Below are positions 16,542-25,047 of a DNA stretch of 64,000 bases, one piece after another. This stretch comes from JAVVWB01 sp036652335. Its GTDB lineage: Bacteria; Synergistota; Synergistia; Synergistales; Synergistaceae. The notes under the pieces are model-generated. The model was not told the origin of the DNA. It saw only the letters and a list, made by a program, of their open reading frames with translations, and ran no database searches. The position numbers and the translations under genes were made by a program. Where the stretch lies: assembly GCA_036652335.1 (NCBI GenBank), contig JAVVWB010000009.1, positions 1-64,000 of the forward strand. The letters run 5' to 3'. Numbering within the stretch: the first letter of the stretch is position 1; each line of letters opens with the position of its first letter.

Positions 16542-17264
16542 TTATAGGATTTTTGAGAGGAAGTCTTGTGTCCTTTTTTCTTTTGGGTTGTCAAAGAATT
16601 CTTGTGGGGTTGCTTCTTCTATGATTTTTCCATCATCCATGAAGAGTATTTTTGTAGCTACTGATTTAGCAAATCCCATTTCGTGTGTTACAACTACCAT
16701 TGTCATTCCGTCTTCTGCTAGTTCTTTCATTAGGTCTAGGACTTCTCCCACCATTTCTGGATCTAGTGCTGATGTCGGTTCATCAAATAGCATTACTTCC
16801 GGTTTCATCATCAGAGCTCTGATTATTGCAATTCTTTGTTTTTGTCCACCTGATAGTTGGTTGGGGTAGCTTTGTGCTTTGTCTTCAAGCCCTATTCTTT
16901 TTAGGAGTATTTTTGCATTTTCTTCTGCTTCTTTTTCTGTTTGTAGTTTTAGTTTTATTGGAGAGTATGTGATGTTTTTGAGTACGGTCATGTGGGGGAA
17001 TAAATTGAATTGTTGAAAGACCATTCCCATTTTTTGTCTTTGTTTGTCTATGTCACATTCTGGCGAGTTTAACATTATGCCATCAAGCCATACTTCTCCA
17101 GATGTGGGTTCTTCTAGTAGGTTCATGCAACGAAGAAATGTGCTTTTGCCAGATCCAGATGGGCCTATTACTACTATTTTTTCACCTTTGTTTATTGTGT
17201 ATGTGATTCCTTTTAGGACTTCGTTTTTTCTAAATGATTTAGTTAGGTTTTTAACGGTTATCAC
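16542..17264 (-). CDS. Polar amino-acid ABC transporter, ATP-binding subunit (GlnQ-like)
   Basis: This 240-aa protein has Walker A GPSGSGKST (34-42), Q-loop MVFQQFNLFPHMTVL, signature LSGGQ and Walker B VMLFDEPTSALDPEMVGEVLD. The final motif is typical of the amino-acid (PAAT) family. It starts at GTG 17264, overlapping the end of the permease gene by 14 bases, so it is translationally coupled. It powers import with the permease (17251-17958) and binding protein (18056-18835). Confidence 0.95.
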   Translation of the reverse strand: MITVKNLTKSFRKNEVLKGITYTINKGEKIVVIGPSGSGKSTFLRCMNLLEEPTSGEVWLDGIMLNSPECDIDKQRQKMGMVFQQFNLFPHMTVLKNITYSPIKLKLQTEKEAEENAKILLKRIGLEDKAQSYPNQLSGGQKQRIAIIRALMMKPEVMLFDEPTSALDPEMVGEVLDLMKELAEDGMTMVVVTHEMGFAKSVATKILFMDDGKIIEEATPQEFFDNPKEKRTQDFLSKIL

Positions 17265-17958
17265 TTCTTCTCAGTCTCCTTTCAAATGCATCTACAAGGG
17301 TTGTTGCTATCATTACTATGATGAGGTATGCAAGAGCAAGTACTATGTATGGTACAAAGGCATCATAGGTTGTTGATATTACTGATCTTGTAGCTCGTGT
17401 CATATCAAAGACTGAGATAAATCCTACTACAGATGTTTCTTTTATTAGTGCTATTAGTTCATTGCCTAGTGCAGGCAGTATGTTTTTTATTGCTTGGGGT
17501 ATTATTATGTGGAACATTGTTGTCCCGTAAGGTAGTCCAAGAGATCTGCCTGCTTCCATTTGTCCTTTGTCTACGCTTAGGATTCCGCTTCTTATTATTT
17601 CTGCTACGTATGCACCACTGTTTAGTCCAAGAACTACGAATGCTACATATAGGGGGTCAGCACCAAGTGGCCCCATTATTCCAAAGTATGCAAGTAGTAG
17701 CTGTACTACTACAGGTGTTCCCCTAAATAGGTTTATGTATATGTTAGCTATTATGTTTGCAATTTTGCAGATTATTTTTCCTATTGGTTTTCTGCTTGTT
17801 GCAATTTTCATGAGTGCTGCAATTATGCCTATTATTGTTCCTATTATTAGTGCAACAAGGGATACTCCTAGGGTTACTATTACGCCTTTTTGCATTAGCG
17901 CAAGCCCTTCACCTATTATGAATTGTTCGTAAAATCTTCCAAGCATATTCTCAAACAC
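17251..17958 (-). CDS. Polar amino-acid ABC transporter, permease subunit
   Basis: This 235-aa protein has about five membrane spans and the family's cytoplasmic EAA loop AEIIRSGILSVDKGQMEAGRSLGL. LFRGTPVVVQLLLAYFG is the characteristic HEQ/GXXP-type segment of glutamine/arginine/cystine permeases. It starts at GTG 17958; an internal ATG at 17946 is the alternative. It is separated from the binding-protein gene by a hairpin. Confidence 0.95.
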   Translation of the reverse strand: MFENMLGRFYEQFIIGEGLALMQKGVIVTLGVSLVALIIGTIIGIIAALMKIATSRKPIGKIICKIANIIANIYINLFRGTPVVVQLLLAYFGIMGPLGADPLYVAFVVLGLNSGAYVAEIIRSGILSVDKGQMEAGRSLGLPYGTTMFHIIIPQAIKNILPALGNELIALIKETSVVGFISVFDMTRATRSVISTTYDAFVPYIVLALAYLIIVMIATTLVDAFERRLRRSDNR

Positions 17959-17987
17959 GTAGCAACAGCCTTTCTTTGTTTAAAAAA

Positions 17988-18027
17988 TTAGAGTAGCCTT
18001 TGTTAGTATACAACAAGGCTACTCTAA
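17988..18027 (-). terminator. Hairpin between binding-protein and permease genes (partial terminator)
   Basis: TTAGAGTAGCCTT-T-GTT at 17988-18004 pairs with AACAAGGCTACTCTAA at 18012-18027, with one bulged T. On the minus strand a TTTTTTAAAC tract follows. Located inside an ABC operon, it probably lets the binding protein be made in excess of the membrane components. Confidence 0.75.
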
Positions 18028-18055
18028 TAACTAGGTTTTTTGTTTTATTTTGTGT

Positions 18056-18835
18056 TTATCTGATGTCCCATTTAGCAAGAAGTTTTTTTACTGTTCCGTC
18101 TTTTATTAGTGTATTTAGTGCTTTGTCTACGTCTGCTTTGAGTGCTGTGTTCTTTTTGTTTATTGCTATTGCATATTTTTCTACTGTTAGAGGTATTTCT
18201 ATTGTTTTTATGTGTTTTTTGTTTGCTGCTGTAGCAGATACTTTTTGTGCTACAACGTCGTCCATTACAATTAGGTCTATTCCTTTGTTTCTAAGTGCAG
18301 ATACAGCAAGGCTTACGTTGTCAAATACTACAGCTTTTGCACCTTTAATTTTTTTGTAGTTGAGTGTGGGCTCTCCTGTGACGTATTTCTGTCCTGTAAA
18401 TCCTGTTACAACCCCTATTTTTTTGCCTTCGATTTGTTTGTCGATTTCAGCTTTTGTTTTTCCTGTTATTGTTTTGTCATCTGTTCTTATTATGATGAAT
18501 TGTGCTGCATTGATGTATGGTATTGAGAATGCTACTGTTTTTGCACGTTTAGGTGTTATTGTGAGTCCTGATATTGAGAGGTCGCAGGTGTTAGATAGTA
18601 CAGCGCCAACTACTCCATCAAATTCCATGTTTTGGTATTCTACTTTTGCACCAATTTTCTTTGCTATTTCTGACATTAGGTCGATGTCAAATCCTACGTA
18701 TTTACCATTTTTAATGAATTCATAGGGTTCAAATTCCGCATTTGTTGCAACTTTGAGTGTTTTTGCATCTGCATTTGTTGGTGAGATTATTGCAATTATT
18801 GCAAGTAGTAGTGTTGTGAGTATTATTTTTTTCAT
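18056..18835 (-). CDS. Polar amino-acid ABC transporter, periplasmic binding protein
   Basis: This 259-aa protein has an N-terminal signal (KKIILTTLLLAIIAIISPTNADA) with no lipobox Cys. The family-3 solute-binding fold follows: LKVATNAEFEPYEF, YVGFDIDLMSEIAKKIG, DLSISGLTITPKRAKTVAFSIPY and the TGFTGQKY second-lobe loop. The Arg in TPKRAK normally binds the alpha-carboxylate of the amino acid. The ATG at 18835 overlaps the racemase stop (TAATG) and has AGGAGAA upstream. The ligand cannot be read, but linkage to an aspartate/glutamate racemase suggests an acidic or D-amino acid. Confidence 0.93.
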   Translation of the reverse strand: MKKIILTTLLLAIIAIISPTNADAKTLKVATNAEFEPYEFIKNGKYVGFDIDLMSEIAKKIGAKVEYQNMEFDGVVGAVLSNTCDLSISGLTITPKRAKTVAFSIPYINAAQFIIIRTDDKTITGKTKAEIDKQIEGKKIGVVTGFTGQKYVTGEPTLNYKKIKGAKAVVFDNVSLAVSALRNKGIDLIVMDDVVAQKVSATAANKKHIKTIEIPLTVEKYAIAINKKNTALKADVDKALNTLIKDGTVKKLLAKWDIR

Positions 18836-19530
18836 TATTTGTTCTCCTTGTCTATTTCGTTTATACATTCTTCTACAAGAGCATCTAAGCTTGAGATGTT
18901 ATACTCTTGTGATAAGCTTGAGGCATTGTATGCAAGAGGTAGTTCTGTACATGCTGTAGCTACTGGTAGTTTTTCTATTTTCCATAGCTTTTCTACAGCA
19001 TTTTTCATCTTTTCTCCTGCCGTTTTCATGTCACCACTTTTCACGTATTTTATGATTGATTGAATTTCATCACATATGTCTTGTGGTGGCACTATTAGAC
19101 GGTAGTTTTCTTTTTCTGCTTCTTGCTGGTATAGCCCAGCTTTTATTGTCCCTTGTGTAGCTACCATCCATGCTCCCCTTGGTGCTTTTTCTTTTGCTTT
19201 TTTTACTGTTGCCTCTATTATGTGTACATATGGAACTTTAATTTGATTTCTAAAGTTGTTTATGAAGCAGTGAGCTGAGTTGCATGGTACAGCAAGAACT
19301 TCTGCTCCCCAGTCTATTAGTTGCTCTAGGTCAGCTTTTATTTGCGGTTCAGGCGATACGCCACCAGATGTTACAGCTGTGCTTCTGTCTGGTATGGTAG
19401 GGTCTGATAGTAGGTAGACTTTGGGGTGTTCTTGGTCTTTTGTTGCGGGGTATTTTTCTGCCATTATTTTCATAAATTCAGCAGAAGCAGCAGGCCCCAT
19501 TCCACCCAATATTCCGAGTATTTTTGCCAT
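18835..19530 (-). CDS. Aspartate/glutamate racemase family protein
   Basis: This 231-aa PLP-independent racemase-family protein begins with ILGGMGPAASAEF. Its two catalytic-type cysteines lie in VPCNSAH (about 83) and ATACTELPLA (about 195), the hallmarks of a two-base Cys/Cys enzyme. It interconverts L- and D-aspartate or a related amino acid. It is the first gene of the run with the ABC importer and is coupled by a TAATG overlap to the binding-protein gene, so racemisation probably acts on the imported substrate. It has a good GGGAG ribosome binding site. Confidence 0.9.
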   Translation of the reverse strand: MAKILGILGGMGPAASAEFMKIMAEKYPATKDQEHPKVYLLSDPTIPDRSTAVTSGGVSPEPQIKADLEQLIDWGAEVLAVPCNSAHCFINNFRNQIKVPYVHIIEATVKKAKEKAPRGAWMVATQGTIKAGLYQQEAEKENYRLIVPPQDICDEIQSIIKYVKSGDMKTAGEKMKNAVEKLWKIEKLPVATACTELPLAYNASSLSQEYNISSLDALVEECINEIDKENK

Positions 19531-19680
19531 GTTTTTCTCCCTTTTCTTTTTTTTGTTTTTCCTTATTTATATTACTATGATTTTTTATAAATTCAATAGA
19601 TTTTTCATTGCTTTTTATACAGATAAGTGCTAATCTACAGTTTCCATTTGATTTTTTTGTTATGTTAGGGAGGGATTTTC

Positions 19681-20520
19681 ATGATACTTTGTTATTTTGA
19701 TGGAGAGTTTAAAGATATATCTGAAGTTCATATTCCTGTTACAGATTTGATTGTTCAAAGAGGTATCGGCGTTTTTGATTCAATGAGAACTTATAATAAA
19801 GCTGTTTTCGCAATGACTTATCATATTAACAGATTAGCAAAGAGTGCTAAATTGAGCGGTATGGTAGCAGATGATATTATTGCACAACTTCCAGATATTA
19901 TACGTGAAGGATTAAAAAATCCAGCTTTACCACAAAATGTGGAGCTTATGGTTAAACCATATATTACGGCTGGCGATGTAAATAATAGAGGTATCTTCCC
20001 CGCCCCTCGTTTCTTTGTCGTTTTTGAAGAAGTTCACGCTATTAGTGATGAGAAGAGGCAGAACGGTGTTTCTTTGAAGCCCGTTTATTCAAAAAGACAG
20101 TTACCTGAGATTAAGAGTATTAACTATATGACAGCTTATGTCTCTATGTCTAAAGCAGAAGATTCTGATTTTGAGTCTCTTTATATTTTTGATGGTGAGA
20201 TTGCTGAGGCCACTTCAAGTTCTTTCTTCATTTGCAAGAATGGAAAGTTGATTACTGCACCTCTTGGGAAGGTTCTCCGTAGTATTACAAGAGATGTCCT
20301 TTTTACTGTTTGTGCAGAGAATGGTATAGAGATTGAGGAACGTTCCCCTATGGAAGAGGAGCTTAAGACTGCGGATGAAGCTTTTATTGCTGCTTCTACA
20401 AAGGAAGTCCTTGGTATTGTTAAGGTCGGAGATGTTATTATAGGAGACGGTAAGGTTGGTCCTTTAACAAAGAGAGTTCATCAGTTGTTCTTGGATAATA
20501 TTTACCGTTGGACTGAGTAG
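19681..20520 (+). CDS. Class IV aminotransferase (BCAT/D-amino-acid aminotransferase family), copy 1
   Basis: This 279-aa PLP enzyme of fold type IV shows DLIVQRGIGVFDSMRTYN, the substrate-site GDVNNRG, the catalytic lysine in LKPVYSKRQLPEIKSINYM, and the cofactor segment EIAEATSSSFF. The last motif corresponds to the E-x-x-x-S/N-x-F pattern of branched-chain/D-alanine aminotransferases. Start ATG 19681 follows GGGAGGG. The next gene is a diverged duplicate of the same length. The substrate is undetermined. Confidence 0.9.
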   Translation: MILCYFDGEFKDISEVHIPVTDLIVQRGIGVFDSMRTYNKAVFAMTYHINRLAKSAKLSGMVADDIIAQLPDIIREGLKNPALPQNVELMVKPYITAGDVNNRGIFPAPRFFVVFEEVHAISDEKRQNGVSLKPVYSKRQLPEIKSINYMTAYVSMSKAEDSDFESLYIFDGEIAEATSSSFFICKNGKLITAPLGKVLRSITRDVLFTVCAENGIEIEERSPMEEELKTADEAFIAASTKEVLGIVKVGDVIIGDGKVGPLTKRVHQLFLDNIYRWTE

Positions 20521-20538
20521 TTTTTACAATAGAATATT

Positions 20539-20558
20539 AACTCCCCCTTTGGGGAGTT
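20539..20558 (+). terminator. Intrinsic terminator between the twin aminotransferase genes
   Basis: AACTCCCC / GGGGAGTT with a CTTT loop is followed by TTTTTTG. It separates the duplicates, although both could be read through. Confidence 0.8.
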
Positions 20559-20598
20559 TTTTGTTTTACTCTTGATTGTTTGGGAAAGGATGATTTTA

Positions 20599-21438
20599 GT
20601 GACATTTTGTTTTTTAGATGGCGAGTTTAGAGATGCAAAAGATTCTCGTTTGCCCGTCACAGATTTACTCTTTCAGAGAGGTATCGGAGTTTTTGATTCG
20701 ATGCGTACTTATGATAAACGAATTTTTGGTATGTCAAAACATTTAGATCGTTTGAGAAGTAGTGCGTTGCAGTCTGGTCTTGATTGCGAAGAAATTTTGA
20801 GCGTTTTGCCTGATATTATTCATGATGGGATTGCTCATAGTTTTGGCAAGGATTTTAAGGAATTTCTTATCCGAGCATATATTACAGCAGGTGATGTAAA
20901 TAATAGAGGTTTGTTCCCCAAGCCGAGGTTTTTTGTCATTTTTGAGGAGTCACATCCTGTCCCTGAAGATTTGAAGTGTAACGGGATTTCTCTTTTTCCT
21001 GTAAATATGTTTAGAGAGACACCAGAGGTTAAGAGTACAAATTATATGGCACCTTTTGTCTCTATGAAAGATGCCTCTAGTGATGATTTTGAAGCTCTTT
21101 ATGTTTATAACGGAGATGTTACTGAGTCCGCTTCAAGTTCTTTCTTTATTTGCAAGGATAATAAGGTTATTACACCCCCTGTCGGGAAGGTGCTTTATAG
21201 CATTACACGGGATTTTGTTTTAACTTTGTGTAAGGAATATGGTATTGAAGTTGTTGAAAGGTCTATTAGTATAGATGAATTGAGAGTTGCAGACGAAGCT
21301 TTTATTGCAGCTTCTAATAAGGAAATTTTAGGTGTTGTTAAAGTAGGAGATTTTCTTATCGCAGATGGTAAGGTCGGCACTCTTACAAATAGAATTTCTG
21401 ATTTATTTACTGAGAATTTTCATCGTTGGGTAGATTAG
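20599..21438 (+). CDS. Class IV aminotransferase, copy 2
   Basis: Starting at GTG 20599 gives 279 aa, identical in length to copy 1 and aligned residue for residue at the start (MTFCFLDGEF against MILCYFDGEF). A GGGAAAGGA lies 8 bases upstream. ATG 20590 and TTG 20572 are earlier but overlap or precede that site. The same fold-type IV motifs are present: LLFQRGIGVFDSMRTYD, GDVNNRG, ETPEVKSTNYM with the PLP lysine, and VTESASSSFF. The copies differ most in the middle, so substrate preferences may have diverged. It is closed by a strong terminator. Confidence 0.9.
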   Translation: MTFCFLDGEFRDAKDSRLPVTDLLFQRGIGVFDSMRTYDKRIFGMSKHLDRLRSSALQSGLDCEEILSVLPDIIHDGIAHSFGKDFKEFLIRAYITAGDVNNRGLFPKPRFFVIFEESHPVPEDLKCNGISLFPVNMFRETPEVKSTNYMAPFVSMKDASSDDFEALYVYNGDVTESASSSFFICKDNKVITPPVGKVLYSITRDFVLTLCKEYGIEVVERSISIDELRVADEAFIAASNKEILGVVKVGDFLIADGKVGTLTNRISDLFTENFHRWVD

Positions 21439-21457
21439 TTTAAGTTAGTTTAGATTA

Positions 21458-21487
21458 TAAAGAGCTTCCCTTTTGGGAAGCTCTTTA
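21458..21487. terminator. Bidirectional terminator between aminotransferase and asparaginase genes
   Basis: A 13-bp stem TAAAGAGCTTCCC / GGGAAGCTCTTTA with a TTTT loop, flanked by A and T runs. It serves two convergent genes. Confidence 0.9.
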
Positions 21488-21494
21488 TTTTTTA

Positions 21495-22460
21495 TTATTT
21501 TATGAAGAGTTGTTTTGCTTCTTCTGTAGTTTTTGCGTTTCCTAGTGCCCACATGAGTTTAGTTACAGCTCTTTCTGTGGTCATTGTTTCTGCGGAGATT
21601 GCACCAAGTCTTGCAGCTAACACACCTATTGGGTATTCTTTTAGATTTACTCCGTCATAGGTGCATTGTGTTGCGCATATAACTATTAGCCCTGCTTTGA
21701 GTGCTTTTTCTACGGCTGGTAGGTAGTTGTTTTCATCGTTTGGCACTCCACCTGCACCAAATCCTTCTATTACTATTCCTTTGTAGCCTTTGTCTATTAT
21801 GTATTCCATTATGTCCGGGCTTGTACCAGGTATTAGTTTTAGAAGTGCTACTTTTTCTTCTATTTCAGTCATTACTCTAAATGATTCTGTAGGAGTTGCC
21901 AGCTCTGCGCCCCATTCAAGTCCATCACTTGTTATTGTTGCTGAGTAAGATTGGTTGATGCTGTAGAAAGCATTAAATTCTTTTGTGTGCATTTTTTTCG
22001 CTACTTTTCCAGATACTACTTTGTTACCAAAGACAAGAAATACTCCGGGCTTACCACTGTTTGCAACGTGGAATGAGTGGAATATGTTGTTTTTTCCATC
22101 TGTTTCGGGATGTTCTATTGGTAGCTGAGCTCCTGTTATTGCAACAGGTTTTGCTAGGTTTACGAGCATGGAGCTTAGAGCAGCTGCAGTGTATGCCATT
22201 GTGTCTGTCCCATGCGTTATAACAAATCCGTCATAGTTGTCATATTCATCATTTATTGCATTTGCCATTTCTTGCCAATGATGAGGCTGTATGTTACTGC
22301 TGTCTAGGCTCATTATTTCTTTACATGATATTTCACATAAACCTTTAAGACGTGGTATCATTTTTACCATTTTTGCTCCGTCTATTGTGGGAATTAGTCC
22401 ATCAGGGCTTGGCTCTGATGCTATTGTTCCTCCTGTTGATATCATAAGAATTTTCTTCAT
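21495..22460 (-). CDS. L-asparaginase (cytoplasmic type)
   Basis: This 321-aa protein hydrolyses asparagine to aspartate and ammonia. The N-terminal catalytic ISTGGTIAS (first Thr nucleophile) and the second signature GFVITHGTDTMAYTAAAL are complete. There is no signal peptide, so it is cytoplasmic. It is the last gene of a run symporter - unknown 386-aa protein - asparaginase; the ATG begins 1 base after the preceding stop, so translation is coupled. The run reads as import and deamidation of acidic amino acids and amides. Confidence 0.93.
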   Translation of the reverse strand: MKKILMISTGGTIASEPSPDGLIPTIDGAKMVKMIPRLKGLCEISCKEIMSLDSSNIQPHHWQEMANAINDEYDNYDGFVITHGTDTMAYTAAALSSMLVNLAKPVAITGAQLPIEHPETDGKNNIFHSFHVANSGKPGVFLVFGNKVVSGKVAKKMHTKEFNAFYSINQSYSATITSDGLEWGAELATPTESFRVMTEIEEKVALLKLIPGTSPDIMEYIIDKGYKGIVIEGFGAGGVPNDENNYLPAVEKALKAGLIVICATQCTYDGVNLKEYPIGVLAARLGAISAETMTTERAVTKLMWALGNAKTTEEAKQLFIK

Positions 22461-22461
22461 T

Positions 22462-23622
22462 TTAGTTAGCCTTTAGTTTGTTTATTGCTTCTATTATTAC
22501 ACTTATGTAATTATTTGCCTCTTTTTCTTCCAGCTGTGGAATTTTCCAATATGATTGATATTCTTTTGTTGTTACCATTGAGAGGACAGCCGTTATTTCT
22601 GGTAGGATTCCGGCTCCTCTGACTTTGTCATTTACGGAGTTGCTCATAAAGGTGACTCCACCAGCATCTTCACTTATAAGTTTTGCAAGTTCTGCTACTA
22701 TTTCTGTTTTGTCTTTTGCAAGGTCTATTGTTTTTAATTTTTCTGCCTGTTCAATTATTTTATCTGCAAAAGCATGTGTTGCTTTTTCTAATGCTCCGTT
22801 TGGCATGGGCATTAGTCCTTTTTCGTATCTTGCAGGAATTTGTAGTTCTTTTGCTGATAAGTGTAGTGCTTCAGCCATTTCTGAGCAGTCTATTCCTTCT
22901 TCTGCTCTGATCATTAGCTGATTTTCTGTTAGTTTGTCTGCCATTGATGGGATAAAGGCTTTTGATTCTATTACAACTGTAGGAATTGTGTCTGCTCCAA
23001 GTTCTTTTATTAGAGTCCCTTTTTCACTCCAGTTTGTGTTACCTTCGTAGTCTTCGTCTGGTCCTATTCCACCATTTGTTCCATTTATTACTAGCATTAG
23101 TGATACAGGTGTTTCATCTATGTCTAATATTATTCCTGCTGATACATCATATTTGTTCTCAAATTTTTCTTTTGTTATTTTGAGTTTGTCACCGAGTTTA
23201 TTTTTAAATGAGTTAAGGACAGCCAGTGCACATGCACCTTGAAGCGTGGTTGCTACTTCTGATATACCTTGTCCATATATTCTTCCCAATGCTTTTATTG
23301 CAATGTTCTGTGTGTATAGTGCTTCTTCACCTATTATTTCTTTTATTATTTCTGCTTCTCTTGGTGTGATACCACGTCGTGGTGATAGTGTGGCAGTGCC
23401 TCCTGCTTGTGTGGTTACTGTTATTGTGTTTGTGTGTGGGTCTGTTTCTACATTAGCTATTTTTGTATTTACATCTATTGCTTTTTTTAATATTAGGGAT
23501 GCTACTGCAAATCCTACTGAGTCATCTTGTACAAATCCGCTGTGGCTGTGAACGTGCCCTACTCCAACGTGTCCGCTTATAGCATATTTTGCTTTTTGTG
23601 CCTGAGATATTTTTATTGTCAT
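22462..23622 (-). CDS. Conserved-looking unknown protein in the asparaginase operon
   Basis: This 386-aa soluble protein has no signal peptide or membrane span, and I do not recognise it. The N-terminus GHVGVGHVHSHSGFVQDDSVGFAVA is rich in Gly and His (three spaced His) and looks like a metal or phosphate site. Later patterns are TLSPRRGITPREAEIIK, GQGISEVATTLQGACALAV, VINGTNGGIGPDEDYEGN and GGVTFMSNSVNDKVRGAGILPE. Such fixed Gly/Asn blocks suggest an enzyme rather than a structural protein. Tight coupling to asparaginase (1-base gap) and to the dicarboxylate symporter suggests a step in acidic amino-acid catabolism. Confidence 0.75.
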   Translation of the reverse strand: MTIKISQAQKAKYAISGHVGVGHVHSHSGFVQDDSVGFAVASLILKKAIDVNTKIANVETDPHTNTITVTTQAGGTATLSPRRGITPREAEIIKEIIGEEALYTQNIAIKALGRIYGQGISEVATTLQGACALAVLNSFKNKLGDKLKITKEKFENKYDVSAGIILDIDETPVSLMLVINGTNGGIGPDEDYEGNTNWSEKGTLIKELGADTIPTVVIESKAFIPSMADKLTENQLMIRAEEGIDCSEMAEALHLSAKELQIPARYEKGLMPMPNGALEKATHAFADKIIEQAEKLKTIDLAKDKTEIVAELAKLISEDAGGVTFMSNSVNDKVRGAGILPEITAVLSMVTTKEYQSYWKIPQLEEKEANNYISVIIEAINKLKAN

Positions 23623-23651
23623 AATTTTCCAACCCCGTTAAGAAAATTTGA

Positions 23652-23675
23652 GGCGGGAACGAGTTCGTCCCCGCC
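23652..23675 (-). terminator. GC-rich hairpin between symporter and the 386-aa gene
   Basis: GGCGGGAACGA pairs with TCGTCCCCGCC, interrupted at the tip. On the minus strand TCAAATTTTCTT follows. The weak T tract makes it a partial terminator or an RNA-stability hairpin. Confidence 0.5.
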
Positions 23676-23720
23676 ATTATTTTTGCTTTTTACTTTTTTG
23701 CTTTTTTTCTTTTTTTGCTT

Positions 23721-24971
23721 TTAGTCGCTCATTGTTTTCTTTTTGTTAAAGGTTTCTCTGTCTAGAGTTCCTAGGACTGATGCTGTTGTTACCATTCCGA
23801 CAGTGTCACCTGTTACGTTGAGCATTGTGTTAGGCATGTCTATTAGTCTGTATATCCCGGCTACCCATGGTACTATTGTAAGTGGTAGTCCCATTGTTTG
23901 CATCATTATTGCTGACATCATGATTCCACCACCAGGGACACCTGCAACACCTGCTGCCATTATTACACCAAGTAAGCAGATGATTGCAAGCTGACCAACT
24001 CCAAAATCAAGTCCGTACATTTGTGCTGCAAATATTGCGTAGATTGGCATTTCTGCACAACATGCCTGCATGTTGATTGTTGCTGCAGGAGGTGCTATTA
24101 GGTTTACAGCTTCTTCTGGTACTCCTGCACGTTCCTTTGTGCATTTCATTGTTAAGGGTAATGTAGCACTTGAGCTACATGTTGAGAATGCAAGTAACAT
24201 TGCAGGGAATATGTTTTTGTAGTGTCTGATAGGACTTACTTTTGCTATGAATTTCAGTATTATCGGGAATACAAATATTATTAGTGTAGCATAGGCTATG
24301 TATTGTGTGAGGAGCATTTTTCCAAGGCCTGTGAGGACTTCTGTTCCAAGTGTTCCGGTTACGTCTGCCATGAGGCAGAATACACCGATAGGTGCCATTT
24401 TCATAACCATTTCTACTATTCTGATTATTACAGAGTCTCCTGCAATAAAGAATTTTTTGAGTCCTTCTTTTATTTCATTTGTAGGCATTACAGCAATTGC
24501 AATTCCAAGGAATAATGAGAATACGATGACCTGGATAATGTTGAAGTTTGCAAATGATGCTGCTACGTTGTCAGGGACCCAGTTTACAAGGCTTTGTATT
24601 ACGTTTACACCTTCAGTTGAGTAAGCACCTTTTTCTGCCAAGTTTATTCCTACACCTGGCTTGATGATGTATGACCATATTATTCCTGTTACTGCTGCAA
24701 GGCCTGATGCTATTGCCCAAAATCCAAGGAAGGTTCCCCCAACTTTTTTGAGTTTACCTAGGTCAGCTACACTTGCAACACCGTTGACAATTGAGAAGAA
24801 TACTAGTGGCATTATTGTCATTTTCAGTAGTCTTATAAAGACTGTTCCAATAGGGCCCGTAAATGCACCCCATGTGGGATAGCTGGATTTCATGATGTAG
24901 CCAAATATCGCACCAATTACCATCCCTATTAGTATTTTTGTTGCCAAACTAACCTTCTTTGGTTCGCTCAT
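23721..24971 (-). CDS. Dicarboxylate/amino acid:cation symporter (DAACS family)
   Basis: This 416-aa, multi-span membrane protein has the family's re-entrant serine loop FSTCSSSATLPLTMKC and the cation/substrate region INMQACCAEMPIYAIFAAQ (NMxx type) followed by GVAGVPGGGIMMSAIMM and DMPNTMLNVTGD. It co-transports glutamate, aspartate or C4-dicarboxylates with Na+ or H+. It starts at ATG 24971 behind AAAGGAGG and is the first gene of the asparaginase run. The Cys in NMQACC is slightly unusual for the family. Confidence 0.92.
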   Translation of the reverse strand: MSEPKKVSLATKILIGMVIGAIFGYIMKSSYPTWGAFTGPIGTVFIRLLKMTIMPLVFFSIVNGVASVADLGKLKKVGGTFLGFWAIASGLAAVTGIIWSYIIKPGVGINLAEKGAYSTEGVNVIQSLVNWVPDNVAASFANFNIIQVIVFSLFLGIAIAVMPTNEIKEGLKKFFIAGDSVIIRIVEMVMKMAPIGVFCLMADVTGTLGTEVLTGLGKMLLTQYIAYATLIIFVFPIILKFIAKVSPIRHYKNIFPAMLLAFSTCSSSATLPLTMKCTKERAGVPEEAVNLIAPPAATINMQACCAEMPIYAIFAAQMYGLDFGVGQLAIICLLGVIMAAGVAGVPGGGIMMSAIMMQTMGLPLTIVPWVAGIYRLIDMPNTMLNVTGDTVGMVTTASVLGTLDRETFNKKKTMSD

Positions 24972-24998
24972 ACTTTTGCCTCCTTTGGTTTTTACAAA

Positions 24999-25037
24999 AA
25001 AAGTTATTAGGAAGGTTTTTTCTTCCTAATAACTTTT
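24999..25037 (-). terminator. Intrinsic terminator after the aldolase-like gene
   Basis: A perfect 16-bp stem AAAAGTTATTAGGAAG / CTTCCTAATAACTTTT has a 7-base T-rich loop. It isolates the aldolase-like gene from the symporter operon. Confidence 0.9.
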
Positions 25038-25047
25038 AGTTGTTCTT

